Assembly: GCA_946612115.1 (NCBI GenBank)
Contig: CAMOEI010000003.1
Coordinates: 81,718-145,717 of the forward strand
Direction: 5' to 3'
Length of the DNA: 64,000 nt
Source of the DNA: an uncultured Caryophanales bacterium
Lineage (GTDB): Bacteria > Bacillota_I > Bacilli_A > RFN20 > CAG-826
Below the pieces are notes generated by a model, which worked only from the letters and a program-made list of their open reading frames with translations, did not search any database and was not told where the DNA came from. The translations under genes and the position numbers were made by a program. This document shows positions 18,196 to 27,951 of the stretch, piece by piece. Numbering within the stretch: the first letter of the stretch is position 1; each line of letters begins with the position of its first letter.

Positions 18196-19941
18196 ATGAA
18201 AAAGACACTATTATCCGGACTTGTTCTTACCTTTTTAGGTTTTATAGCGGTCTCTTGTACATCTAAACAAGAACCTAAACCAATTCCCGCAGTTAAAGTA
18301 TTAACTGGTATTTCAATTACTCAAGATGCTAATCAAAAAGAATTTGATCTCAATAGTGAATTTAATTATGAAGGATTAAAAGTTTCTGCATCTTTTATTA
18401 CTGGAGATGTCTCTAGTAGTGAAGATGTCACAAGCGACATTGTGGTTTCTTCTCCAGATATGAGTAGCAAAGGAGAAAAAGATGCCAATATTTCCTATAC
18501 ATATAATGAAGTAGTTAAAACCACTAGTTATAAGATTACTGTTAATGAAGTAGTTAGTAAAAAAGCAAAGCTAACTGCTTTAGCGGCAGCGCCTAATAAT
18601 TACATCAATTTCTCTGGTGTAACATTAGATCAAGAATATGATGTTGGCAGTGAACTAGTTATCACATTAGATTTAGTTCGTCCTTTAGCGGGGTCTGCCA
18701 CTATTGATCACTATCATTTATTTGTTAATAATACTGAACTATCTTTATCTCAAGTTGGAACAGAACAAAAATTAAAGGCTACTTATGTAGTGGAAGATAA
18801 AGATTTCACTATTTATGGCTTTTATAATGACATGGTGGAAGATCAAAACGGATACACACTTACATTAGATAACCCTTCTACCGATTTAGCGGTCTTTGGA
18901 TTTGATACTTCAAAGAAGTACACGAAGATGTATGGCTTTGTCACTTTAAAAGAAGGCTACACAATGAACGGTATCAAATGGAAATATGAAGGTGAAGAAG
19001 AGTATCGTAATGGAGCGCTTAATAATAATTTTCAACCCACTAATGTTACTCAACTAGCGAATCACCCAGAATTATATACATTTAAAATTAGAGAAACTGG
19101 TAACCAAGCGGTAACTGGAAACGTACATGTCTTATTTGATGTTGTAGAAGAAACTAAATACACGATTACTTATACATACGATAATGAAGAATTAGTTAAT
19201 AAAACTAGTTCAGTTTTACCAAGTGAATCCACTGCAGGTAAAAAGAACTATCTCACTATTGTGACTAAATCAAATAATGACAAATTCGTAGTCAGTAGTG
19301 ATGATATTGAATTAGAAGAAACGTTTAACTATGGCCAATATGGTTTCACTATGCCAAAAAAGAATATTGAAATTCATATCTCATTAACAGAAGCTACATT
19401 AAACATTTCTTGGAATAAACCTGATGGAGTGAGTGCGTTTATTAAAAAAGATGGAGATTATTATTCCTCAACAATTACTAAACTCATCCCAGGAGAAACC
19501 TATCATCTAATGGCGGCTTCCACCCAAAAGGTCATTGATTACGCAAATCTAAATAATGTTAAAGTTGATTTAAATATGACTTCTAAAAGCGATGATGATG
19601 GAAATGTTATTTTTGAAACAACATTCGTTGCCTCTGATATAGGTAGTAATCAGATGAATATTGAAATTGTTTTAACTGATTCATTTATCAATATTTCTTT
19701 AGATTCTTCTTTCTCAGATAATGCGACAATCTCATCTCCAAGATGCAAGATTGGTGTTAATTATCTTGTTAAAGCAACATTTGAAAAAGAAATGACAATT
19801 GTCATTAAAGATAGTGATGGAAATGAAAAGGATATCGAAGTTACCTCTTCTCATAGAGAAACTGAAGGATTCCACGTCTATGAATTCAGTTTTGTTACCC
19901 CATCTTACGATATAACTATTTCCTTTAAGGAGGCTAATTAA
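18196..19941 (+). CDS. Lipoprotein with bacterial Ig-like domain
   Basis: MKKTLLSGLVLTFLGFIAVSCTSK lipobox; VLTGISITQDANQKEFDLNSEFNYEGLKVSASF Ig-like. ATG at 18196 preferred over TTG at 18181. Confidence 0.75.
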   Translation: MKKTLLSGLVLTFLGFIAVSCTSKQEPKPIPAVKVLTGISITQDANQKEFDLNSEFNYEGLKVSASFITGDVSSSEDVTSDIVVSSPDMSSKGEKDANISYTYNEVVKTTSYKITVNEVVSKKAKLTALAAAPNNYINFSGVTLDQEYDVGSELVITLDLVRPLAGSATIDHYHLFVNNTELSLSQVGTEQKLKATYVVEDKDFTIYGFYNDMVEDQNGYTLTLDNPSTDLAVFGFDTSKKYTKMYGFVTLKEGYTMNGIKWKYEGEEEYRNGALNNNFQPTNVTQLANHPELYTFKIRETGNQAVTGNVHVLFDVVEETKYTITYTYDNEELVNKTSSVLPSESTAGKKNYLTIVTKSNNDKFVVSSDDIELEETFNYGQYGFTMPKKNIEIHISLTEATLNISWNKPDGVSAFIKKDGDYYSSTITKLIPGETYHLMAASTQKVIDYANLNNVKVDLNMTSKSDDDGNVIFETTFVASDIGSNQMNIEIVLTDSFINISLDSSFSDNATISSPRCKIGVNYLVKATFEKEMTIVIKDSDGNEKDIEVTSSHRETEGFHVYEFSFVTPSYDITISFKEAN

Positions 19942-21479
19942 TGAAAAAGATTTTGTTCTTACCTTTATGCGCATTACTATTAGCGGGGTGTAATTCCTCT
20001 AGTGGTGGTTATTCCAAGCAAAACCTTAAAGAAATTCAAGATTTCATCTCTTCGTTACAATCTCATAACTACACCGCAAAGATGAGTGATGATTACTATT
20101 ATTTTTTAAATGATCATGCTTTTATCACAAAGTTTAAAGATCAAACCGTTGAAGGTGGATATATCAAAAAAGATAATGCTGGAATCTTTGATTATGTCGT
20201 TTCTAATAATGTATTAGAAGTTCAGGGAATGATTTCTTTAGATTCAACTTCTTCTCCTTATGATTATGTCTCTACTCCAGAATATATCGCGAGAATCGAT
20301 AGCAAATATTGGGTTGGCGATAAAGAAAAAGGAGTCGCACATCTAGATTTAAGCAAAATGACTTCTTCAAGAAACAATATCGCTTGGGCTTTTATCATTG
20401 AAAATGAAATCGTCAATAATAACGCAATTAAAGAAGTAACTGCATCTATAGGTAATACAGTAACTTTTAAAGTTAAATATCAAAACAAAGCTAAAAAGAC
20501 TGTTAGTAAATCATTCTCTATTTCTAATGTAGGAACTACTTCAAATAGTTTAGTCACCGATTATGTCACAAGTGGAGATTTCTCCCCTAAAACTGATTGG
20601 ACTAATTATCAAAAACAAATGTTTACTAAATATGAATTGGACACTCCATTTTTCTTTTCAGGGTATACTTTAGGATTATCTTTATCTTTCAGCTATGCTG
20701 AATCATATAAAATCTTAATGGCGTATGACATTATGTCTAGCAAAGCCAAAGAAGATGAATTTAAACAGGAGTTATTAGAAAATCATTATGATATCACTGT
20801 CACTCCTGAAAATATGATTGTCGCGTTAAAGAAAGTTGAAAGCGAAGAAGGAACTTATGGAGATCAAATCCAATTTAAATATCTTTCAGTAGATGAAATT
20901 GATCCTAGAGAAAGAAAAAGTTGTCCAAATGGATATCTACAAGTTGTCTATAATTCTTCTTTATATTATGACGGAAGTACAATCGAGGCCGTTAACTCCA
21001 CAATTGGAACTCAAAACATCCCGCCTGTTAGTGATAGTGAGATGATTGATAAAGTTGCTTTGAGCAATCACACTGAGTTATATAACGAGCAATATAAAGA
21101 AGCAATTAAAGAGGAAGAACCTGAAGAAGATGTTCAAAATGTCATCTTAGGAGCGTATATCGCTAGATTTACTCCAGTAAGTGGTACATCTTTACAAGAT
21201 GTTAATACTTATATCAAAGCATACTTAGCAGGTTTAGACGCATTAGGATGGGTGGACGCTCAAAAAGCGATGAACGATTTAATCGGTGATACTTCAGAAA
21301 TTGAATATCCTAAAGATTTTGATGAAATCAATTATGGTAGAAGAGGGAAGATTGCCAGTGATGAAAATTCAGTAGTCTGGTTAGAATTCTATTCCTATGA
21401 TTATTTAGAAAAAGGGTACTTCGAATTAAACATTGAAATCTTCACTAAATACGGTGTTTCTAAATTATCTAATTTCTAA
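19941..21479 (+). CDS. Lipoprotein of unknown function
   Basis: MKKILFLPLCALLLAGCNSSSGG lipobox; 1-nt overlap with the preceding lipoprotein gene. Confidence 0.75.
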   Translation: MKKILFLPLCALLLAGCNSSSGGYSKQNLKEIQDFISSLQSHNYTAKMSDDYYYFLNDHAFITKFKDQTVEGGYIKKDNAGIFDYVVSNNVLEVQGMISLDSTSSPYDYVSTPEYIARIDSKYWVGDKEKGVAHLDLSKMTSSRNNIAWAFIIENEIVNNNAIKEVTASIGNTVTFKVKYQNKAKKTVSKSFSISNVGTTSNSLVTDYVTSGDFSPKTDWTNYQKQMFTKYELDTPFFFSGYTLGLSLSFSYAESYKILMAYDIMSSKAKEDEFKQELLENHYDITVTPENMIVALKKVESEEGTYGDQIQFKYLSVDEIDPRERKSCPNGYLQVVYNSSLYYDGSTIEAVNSTIGTQNIPPVSDSEMIDKVALSNHTELYNEQYKEAIKEEEPEEDVQNVILGAYIARFTPVSGTSLQDVNTYIKAYLAGLDALGWVDAQKAMNDLIGDTSEIEYPKDFDEINYGRRGKIASDENSVVWLEFYSYDYLEKGYFELNIEIFTKYGVSKLSNF

Positions 21480-21500
21480 TTTTTTCATTTCAATTTATTT

Positions 21501-22745
21501 TTAACTCAAAAAATTTTTAAGCGAAATTACATTTATTTGGTAACCATTTTTTTCAATTATCTTATCTTCGTCAAATGTAATAAGTGTCAATTTAAGTTTT
21601 TCTTTACTAGCCTTAGCAAAATTCATCAAGGATTCAATTTCCCTGTCGCTATCGGAATCGTCTAATCGATACGCAACTTGAATTGCGTTTTTTTCTTCTG
21701 GAATATAAAAATCTATTTCTGCTTTATCATTTTTAACATAATAGAGCTTGTCTTTGAATTGCTTATGTAGTTGGATTGCAACGATATTTTCGATTAAAGA
21801 ACTCTTTTTATCGTCGAGGAACAGATTCAAAATACCATTATCAATAAAATAGAATTTTAATTTGCTTTTCTTATCCACAAAGGCCGAATAATAGTTCTCC
21901 AGTGAGAACAAAAGGAAAGCGTCTTCACAATATCCACAGTAATTAATAATAATATCTTTAGATATTTTATAACCAATACCTGTAACAGCATTAGTTAGCC
22001 TGGTATAAGAAACATCTGTTTTTACTGTTTCAGCAATTTTTGAAATAAGAAGCTTTAAACCATTTTCGTTTCTAATCGAATTCCTAACGACGATATCTCC
22101 ATAAAGCACTTTGAGATAAATATTAGACAAATATTCGCGTTTATTCGTAAAATTAATAGACTCAGGAAAGCCACCATTAACAAAATATTGCTCTAAGGCA
22201 TTATTGAATTCAGCAATCTCTTTTGTTGAAATTGGATTTGATTTAACTTTTATCGCTCTTAAGTATTCTTTGAAAGAATATGGATAAACTTCTTTAGTTA
22301 AATATCGACCACCTAAAGTTTTTTCAATATCTTTAGAAAGCATTTTTGCGTTGCTTCCAGTTATATCAACTTTTAATCCCTGGTTAGCAACTCTAATTGC
22401 AAATAATTCCCAGTTATCTATATTTTGAATTTCGTCAAAGAAATAATAATGTTTTTCACCACTCATTTCTTGTGACACAGTAATAATGTCTTCAAAATCG
22501 GAAGAAGAAAAGCCCACTAATCGTTCATCGTCAAAATTTATATATATGATTTGATTCCAACTGACTCCACTAGCAATCAAATCTTGAACTCTTTTATATA
22601 AAATAGTTGATTTACCTGCACGACGAGGACCAACGATAACATAATTGCCATTGGTTTCTAGAAAAATATCTCTATTAACAATAATAGTGTTCCTTATTAC
22701 TTCGTGTTGGTCATATATTACTCTTTTTAAGATATCGTGATTCAT
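21501..22745 (-). CDS. AAA ATPase with DUF4143-like C-terminus
   Basis: Walker A VGPRRAGKSTILYKRVQDL, YYFFDEIQNIDNWELFAIRVANQG, DITGSNAKMLSKDIEKTLGGRYLTKEVYPYSFKEYL, C-terminal YYVKNDKAEIDFYIPEEKNAIQVAYRL. Confidence 0.92.
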   Translation of the reverse strand: MNHDILKRVIYDQHEVIRNTIIVNRDIFLETNGNYVIVGPRRAGKSTILYKRVQDLIASGVSWNQIIYINFDDERLVGFSSSDFEDIITVSQEMSGEKHYYFFDEIQNIDNWELFAIRVANQGLKVDITGSNAKMLSKDIEKTLGGRYLTKEVYPYSFKEYLRAIKVKSNPISTKEIAEFNNALEQYFVNGGFPESINFTNKREYLSNIYLKVLYGDIVVRNSIRNENGLKLLISKIAETVKTDVSYTRLTNAVTGIGYKISKDIIINYCGYCEDAFLLFSLENYYSAFVDKKSKLKFYFIDNGILNLFLDDKKSSLIENIVAIQLHKQFKDKLYYVKNDKAEIDFYIPEEKNAIQVAYRLDDSDSDREIESLMNFAKASKEKLKLTLITFDEDKIIEKNGYQINVISLKNFLS

Positions 22746-22758
22746 ACTTATTCTCCTA

Positions 22759-22808
22759 TTTTTGTCGAGTATATTCTACAAAATGTATATATTTTTGTCG
22801 AGTATATT
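22759..22808. repeat. Two 17-bp direct repeats TTTTTGTCGAGTATATT at the DUF4143 ATPase promoter
   Basis: Copies at 22759-22775 and 22792-22808, 33 bp start-to-start. Confidence 0.7.
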
Positions 22809-22862
22809 TGACATTTTTAATATGCTTTGCGATTCAATTACAAAAAAACATCCAAAGGATGT

Positions 22863-23381
22863 TTATTCTATATATGTAACTAAACAAGTTTCTATATCGT
22901 AAATTGCAGATTCAACCACTCCATCATAGTGAGGAAATTTAGATTTAAGATATTCTGCAGTTTTCTTGGCGTTAATCTCACTAGCGGTTTTCTCATCAAC
23001 TTCATTAACAATATTAAGTTTAATTCTATTAAGAATTGGATCTAGATATTTGCCTTTTTCATTATGAATAGAAGCGTGAATCGCTCCACAGTGAGTGTGG
23101 CCTAACACTAAAACATATTTGATGTTTAGATGTTCTATTCCATATTCAATAGAGGCGAGTTCTCCTTCATTTATCACATTACCCGCGGTTCTTATAATAA
23201 ATAATTCGCCTGCGTGTACATGAAAGATTTCTTCAGGAACCACTCTAGAATCGCTACAGCAAATAATTAAAGCGTAAGGAGATTGTCCTTTAGATAATGA
23301 AGAATAGTATTCTTTCTTATCTTTAGATAAACTAGAAACAAATTCTTTATTTCCGTTAATTAATTTAGTTTTGATATCCAT
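22863..23381 (-). CDS. Beta-class carbonic anhydrase
   Basis: ALIICCSDSRVVPE, RTAGNVI, VLVLGHTHCGAIHA. Confidence 0.93.
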   Translation of the reverse strand: MDIKTKLINGNKEFVSSLSKDKKEYYSSLSKGQSPYALIICCSDSRVVPEEIFHVHAGELFIIRTAGNVINEGELASIEYGIEHLNIKYVLVLGHTHCGAIHASIHNEKGKYLDPILNRIKLNIVNEVDEKTASEINAKKTAEYLKSKFPHYDGVVESAIYDIETCLVTYIE

Positions 23382-24388
23382 TATCTTTTTTCAAATGGTC
23401 CGATATGCTCATTATCACCAACAGTGACATTTCTTAATGTTGAGCATTCAATTTCATTATCATGACCAACTTTAACGTTTTCTAAAACGGTGTTAGGACC
23501 GATGAAATTACCTTCTCCAATAACTGAAGAACCTAAAATAGTGGTGTTAGGTCTAATTACTGTATCTTTTCCAATAGATACTTCAGGAGAAATATAGGCA
23601 GTGTCTGGATCTTCAATAGATACACCTTCTAACATTAATCTATGATTAACTCTTTTTCTAATGATTTTAGCAGCATAGCTGAGTTGGAAGCGGTCACTGA
23701 CAGAGAAGATATCAACAGCGTCTTCTAAAACATACGCTTCAGCACGTAAACCGTCTTGATTAAATAATTTCACAAGTTCAGATAAGTAATATTCTTTTTT
23801 AGCGTTTTCTCTAGAGAGTTTTGGTAAATAGCTTTGAAGAATCTTATTATCGATGATATACACTCCAGCGTTAACTTCGTTATATTCTTTTTCTTCAGTG
23901 TTACAATCAGCGTTTTCTCTAATATCTAATAAACGATAAGAACCTTTTTCTCTAATGATTCTTCCATATCCTTTAGGATTTTCTAAAACAGATGTACAAA
24001 TAGTTAAGGCGTTACCGTTTTTCTCATGCTTATGATAAACCTTTTTTAAGGTTTCATAAGTTAATAGTGGGAGTTCTCCTCCAACGATAATGATATCTCC
24101 TTCTTTATCTATAAGTTCTTTTACTTGCATTAAAGCGTGACCAGTACCTAAGGTTTCTTTTTGCCAGACGACTTTAGATTCTTTTTCAACACACTTTTTT
24201 GTGTGTTCTCCTCCATAGCCAACCACTGTATAGATTTCTTTTGGCTCAAAAGGTTTAACCGCATCAATTACATAGTTAATTAATGGTTTACCTAAAATTG
24301 GGTAAGCAACTTTGGAGTGATTTGGGTCTCTAGAATTCATTCTAGAACCTCTACCTGCTCCTAAAACGACAATATATTTATCTTTCAT
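23381..24388 (-). CDS. GlmU-like UDP-N-acetylglucosamine pyrophosphorylase, C-terminally truncated
   Basis: VLGAGRGSRMNSRDPNHSKVAYPILGKPLI N-terminal nucleotidyltransferase; left-handed beta-helix begins (ISPEVSIGKDTVIRPNTTILGSSVIGEGNFIGPNTVLENVKVG) but ends after ~80 aa. Confidence 0.85.
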   Translation of the reverse strand: MKDKYIVVLGAGRGSRMNSRDPNHSKVAYPILGKPLINYVIDAVKPFEPKEIYTVVGYGGEHTKKCVEKESKVVWQKETLGTGHALMQVKELIDKEGDIIIVGGELPLLTYETLKKVYHKHEKNGNALTICTSVLENPKGYGRIIREKGSYRLLDIRENADCNTEEKEYNEVNAGVYIIDNKILQSYLPKLSRENAKKEYYLSELVKLFNQDGLRAEAYVLEDAVDIFSVSDRFQLSYAAKIIRKRVNHRLMLEGVSIEDPDTAYISPEVSIGKDTVIRPNTTILGSSVIGEGNFIGPNTVLENVKVGHDNEIECSTLRNVTVGDNEHIGPFEKR

Positions 24389-24399
24389 TTTATCTCTCC

Positions 24400-25251
24400 T
24401 TATTTCTTGATGACTTTAGCGATTTCCGCAAAATATTCATCCTCTAATACTTTTCTAGCTTTCTTTAATAAACCGACATCAGTAGATAAGGCAAATACAG
24501 CGCTTCCACTTCCGGTCATAAGAACAATCTTTAATCCTAATTCTTTTAATGTATCTTTGATAGTTTGAATCTCAGGCACTAATGAAATAGCGGCTTCTTC
24601 TAAAGAATTACCAATAAGCTCTGCTAAAAGATCATCATCTCCATTAGCTAAAGCTTCTTTAACTTTATCAATATCGATTTGTTTATACGGCACTTTATCT
24701 GTGATAGCGAAGACTTCTTTAGTGGAGCAACCTGATTTAGGTTTAACAATTAAAACGTAGTAGTTGTTTTTTACTTCAACATTTTCAATTTGTTCTCCGA
24801 TTCCTTTACATCTAGCAGGTTTACAGTTGATAAAGAACGGGATATCCGCTCCTAAAGGAGTGGCGATTTTGATTAATTCTTCATCACTAGCGTTCAGTTT
24901 TAACATTTGATTAACCGCTTTTAATGTGAAGGCCGCATTACTACTTCCTCCACCTAATCCCGCTTGCATTGGAATGACTTTATGAATAAAGACTCTAAAG
25001 CGATCATTAAATTTATATTTCTTTGCTAAAGCGTTAATCGCTGTGCTCACTAAGTTATAATGGATTAATCCATTAGAGAAATCATCAATAGTGACGAAGT
25101 TATCTTCATTTTTTAATTTAGAAATAATTAAAGTATCGTGAAGTTCGATAGGAAGCATAATCCCATCTAGTTCATGATATCCATCTTCTCTTTTTTTAGT
25201 GATTGATAATGATAAATTGATTTTCGCGTAACTTTTAACACTTCTAGCCAT
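24400..25251 (-). CDS. ispE: 4-diphosphocytidyl-2-C-methyl-D-erythritol kinase
   Basis: KSYAKINLSLSITKKREDGYHELDGIM, IPMQAGLGGGSSNAAF, MTGSGSAVFAL. Confidence 0.93.
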   Translation of the reverse strand: MARSVKSYAKINLSLSITKKREDGYHELDGIMLPIELHDTLIISKLKNEDNFVTIDDFSNGLIHYNLVSTAINALAKKYKFNDRFRVFIHKVIPMQAGLGGGSSNAAFTLKAVNQMLKLNASDEELIKIATPLGADIPFFINCKPARCKGIGEQIENVEVKNNYYVLIVKPKSGCSTKEVFAITDKVPYKQIDIDKVKEALANGDDDLLAELIGNSLEEAAISLVPEIQTIKDTLKELGLKIVLMTGSGSAVFALSTDVGLLKKARKVLEDEYFAEIAKVIKK

Positions 25252-25253
25252 AA

Positions 25254-26063
25254 TTAACTTCTTTCTTTGATGAGTTGATACATTTTTAAATAATCTAAAT
25301 AGGCGATGTTTTCTGGTCTAGTCATTTCATTAATATTAAGAGTCTCTAAAATCGATTTCGTTTTTAGAGAATCATTAAGATAGACCTTAAGATTATTATA
25401 GATTGTTTTTCTTCTATTTATAAATAAGCTTTTACATAGCTTATAGGTTCCTAAGATATCTTCTTCACTGGCTTTTAAGCTTTTGATATAGGTAAACACC
25501 ACTGAAGAACATTTAGGAACTGGATAAAAACTACCAGCTTTAACAACAAACTCTTTTTTAACTTCTCCAAGTAAATGAATCAAAACACTTACTGGTCCAT
25601 AATTTTCTCCACTAAAATCATTAAAGCGATCAAAGGCTTCTAGTTGAATCATTAACACCATCTTTTTAACTTCTTTAGCGTGTAGTAGTAAATAGGTCAC
25701 TAATTCAGTTGTAATGTTATATGGAAGATTACCAATAATCTTATCGTAACTAGAAACATCAACTTTTCTAATATCGTTATAGATGTATTCGATATCTTTA
25801 CCATAAATAGTGCCTAAATAATTAATCATTCTAATATCAATATCACAAACAGAGAGATGTCCTTCTTTTTCATTTAAGTAGTGGGTAAGGCTTCCTAAGC
25901 CTGGTCCAATCTCTAAAACTTCTTCATCTTTTTGAATGTCTAATAGATCCACAATTTTAGAAGAAACACTTGGTTCCACAAGAAAATTTTGGCCATAATC
26001 TTTATCTGGTCTAACATTATTCAAATTGACGATTGGGATGATGTTGTTTCTTGTAATTTCCAT
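25254..26063 (-). CDS. rsmA: 16S rRNA dimethyladenosine transferase
   Basis: KDYGQNFLVEPSVSSKIVD, VLEIGPGLGSLT, IIGNLPYNITTELVTYLL, KAGSFYPVPKCSSVVF. Confidence 0.95.
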   Translation of the reverse strand: MEITRNNIIPIVNLNNVRPDKDYGQNFLVEPSVSSKIVDLLDIQKDEEVLEIGPGLGSLTHYLNEKEGHLSVCDIDIRMINYLGTIYGKDIEYIYNDIRKVDVSSYDKIIGNLPYNITTELVTYLLLHAKEVKKMVLMIQLEAFDRFNDFSGENYGPVSVLIHLLGEVKKEFVVKAGSFYPVPKCSSVVFTYIKSLKASEEDILGTYKLCKSLFINRRKTIYNNLKVYLNDSLKTKSILETLNINEMTRPENIAYLDYLKMYQLIKERS

Positions 26064-26571
26064 ATAGTTCTTCTTTGTTAATTCCTAAGATGTTTAATTG
26101 GTTTTCAATACTTTTATTGCTACCTTCTAATAGGTGATATTTTTGGATGATTTCTTCTTTAATTTTGCTTGGGTTTTCATTTAAAGAAATTAATGTGCTT
26201 AATTCATAATCAACGATTTCAAAATCAGTAGAAGTGGAGAATGGTTTTAATAGAGTAGTGATTTCTTCTATTGAGGACTCTGCGACCCCTCTTTTTTTGT
26301 AATTTTTCCTACTAAAACCACTTATTTTTATATTTTTTGCAGTTTTTATTACCGAATTAATCTTATTTCTAATTCTTTCTCCTGCTTCATCATTATCGGT
26401 TAAAACGATGATTTCTTTTTGTTTACTTGCTAGAGATAAAAACTCTAATTTTTCTTTTGAAATATCTAATCCGTTAGTTACAAAAAAATACGCTTTTATA
26501 AACGAAGATAAGAAAGCCTTATCACTTTCTCCTTCAACAACAATAATAGATGGGACAATTAATTTATTCAT
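26017..26571 (-). CDS. rnmV: Ribonuclease M5 (TOPRIM)
   Basis: IIVVEGESDKAFLSSF, IIVLTDNDEAGERIRNKIN, KKRGVAESS. Likely start at 26571 (MNKLIVPS), not 26610. Confidence 0.9.
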   Translation of the reverse strand: MNKLIVPSIIVVEGESDKAFLSSFIKAYFFVTNGLDISKEKLEFLSLASKQKEIIVLTDNDEAGERIRNKINSVIKTAKNIKISGFSRKNYKKRGVAESSIEEITTLLKPFSTSTDFEIVDYELSTLISLNENPSKIKEEIIQKYHLLEGSNKSIENQLNILGINKEELYGNYKKQHHPNRQFE

Positions 26572-27337
26572 CGATGTTAAATAAGTGACATGTATTTTTA
26601 TAAAGAACATCCTCTAAATGCTTTTTAGACATGTCTTTTAATCGCGCAATTTCCTCTAAGACTAAACAGAGATATTTAGGTTCATTTTTCTCCCCTCGAT
26701 GTGGATGAGGAGTTAAATAAGGACAATCGGTTTCGATAATTAATTTATCTAATGGAACTTCTTCTGCAACCTCTTTTGGAGTTTTCGCATTAGTGAATGT
26801 TACTGGTCCACCTAAGGCGATCATCAAGTTACAAGAGAAGATGTCATTTAGCATTTCCACACTTCCAGAATAGCAGTGCATCACTCCTCCTGAAGTTGGT
26901 TTATGTTCTTTTAGAATTTTTAAACAATCTTCATTACTGTCTCGGTTATGAATAGAGATTGGTAAGCCTAATTTATTCGCATCTAAGATTTGTTTAATAA
27001 ACCATTCTTTTTGTTTTTCTCTTTGAAGAGGGTCTTTGACCCAGTGATAATCTAATCCAATTTCTCCAATCGCTTTGACTTTTGGGTGTCTCGCTAAAGA
27101 TAGGAGTTCTTGATATTGTTCTTCGCTAACTTTATCAATTTCAGTTGGATGCACTCCAATAGCGGCGTAGCACTCTTCATATTTCTCACTTATTTCAATC
27201 GCGAGTTTACTAGATTCATAGTCATATCCAATCACTAGAAAACGTTTAACGCCTGTTTTTTTAGCGTCTTCAATAACTCTATCGATTTCTGGATAGAGAA
27301 TTGGATCATTTAGATGACAATGTGAATCAAATAGCAT
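26564..27337 (-). CDS. TatD-family hydrolase
   Basis: MLFDSHCHLNDP, AIGEIGLDYHW, ISIHNRDSNEDCLKIL, IIETDCPYLTPHPHRGEKNEP. Confidence 0.95.
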   Translation of the reverse strand: MLFDSHCHLNDPILYPEIDRVIEDAKKTGVKRFLVIGYDYESSKLAIEISEKYEECYAAIGVHPTEIDKVSEEQYQELLSLARHPKVKAIGEIGLDYHWVKDPLQREKQKEWFIKQILDANKLGLPISIHNRDSNEDCLKILKEHKPTSGGVMHCYSGSVEMLNDIFSCNLMIALGGPVTFTNAKTPKEVAEEVPLDKLIIETDCPYLTPHPHRGEKNEPKYLCLVLEEIARLKDMSKKHLEDVLYKNTCHLFNIDE

Positions 27338-27339
27338 TT

Positions 27340-27951
27340 TTATTCTCCTTGCTCTAACTCTGCTAATGTTTCAATACGAACATTGAATATAGCCGCCAAT
27401 TTGCTAAGCGTGGCAATATTTAAACTGCTAATTTTTCTTCTTCTATTTTTTAAACTAATTAATGAATCATAAGGGATATTTGTTTTCTCAGAAATATCTT
27501 TCATAGAATATTTGTATTTTTTAGCAAGGATAGAAAGAACTGTATTCTTTTCTTTTCTTTCACAAAATAGTTCTACAATATGAGAAAAATCCATTTCATG
27601 ATAAACATTAAATAAAACAAGCATCTCTTTAATAGGAATATAAATAAAGATTGCCTCAAATGTTAAATGAGTTTTTTGTTGAATCCAAAGATAAGCTTCA
27701 GACGCCCAAAGCGACGTATTATAAACAGGTATTTCTAAATCATCTATTTTTTCAAACGGAAACAAAGATTTAATAAGCTGCCCATCACTAATTAGTGATA
27801 CAGGCGTGTAATCATCTATTTCAATTCCTCTAAAAAAAGAAGAATATGAGATTCTTTTCTCAACAAAATCTAAAGAGAATTTGCGGTCAATAGCAAACGA
27901 CAACACTCTTTCAAACAATTCAGCAAAGTCGTAGAAAAGCTCATCCCTCAT
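27340..27951 (-). CDS. Antitoxin-like protein with C-terminal XRE-type HTH
   Basis: C-terminal AKKYKYSMKDISEKTNIPYDSLISLKNRRRKISSLNIATLSKLAAIFNVRIETLAEL; starts inside the DUF3990-like gene (ATGAGGGATGA overlap). Confidence 0.7.
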   Translation of the reverse strand: MRDELFYDFAELFERVLSFAIDRKFSLDFVEKRISYSSFFRGIEIDDYTPVSLISDGQLIKSLFPFEKIDDLEIPVYNTSLWASEAYLWIQQKTHLTFEAIFIYIPIKEMLVLFNVYHEMDFSHIVELFCERKEKNTVLSILAKKYKYSMKDISEKTNIPYDSLISLKNRRRKISSLNIATLSKLAAIFNVRIETLAELEQGE

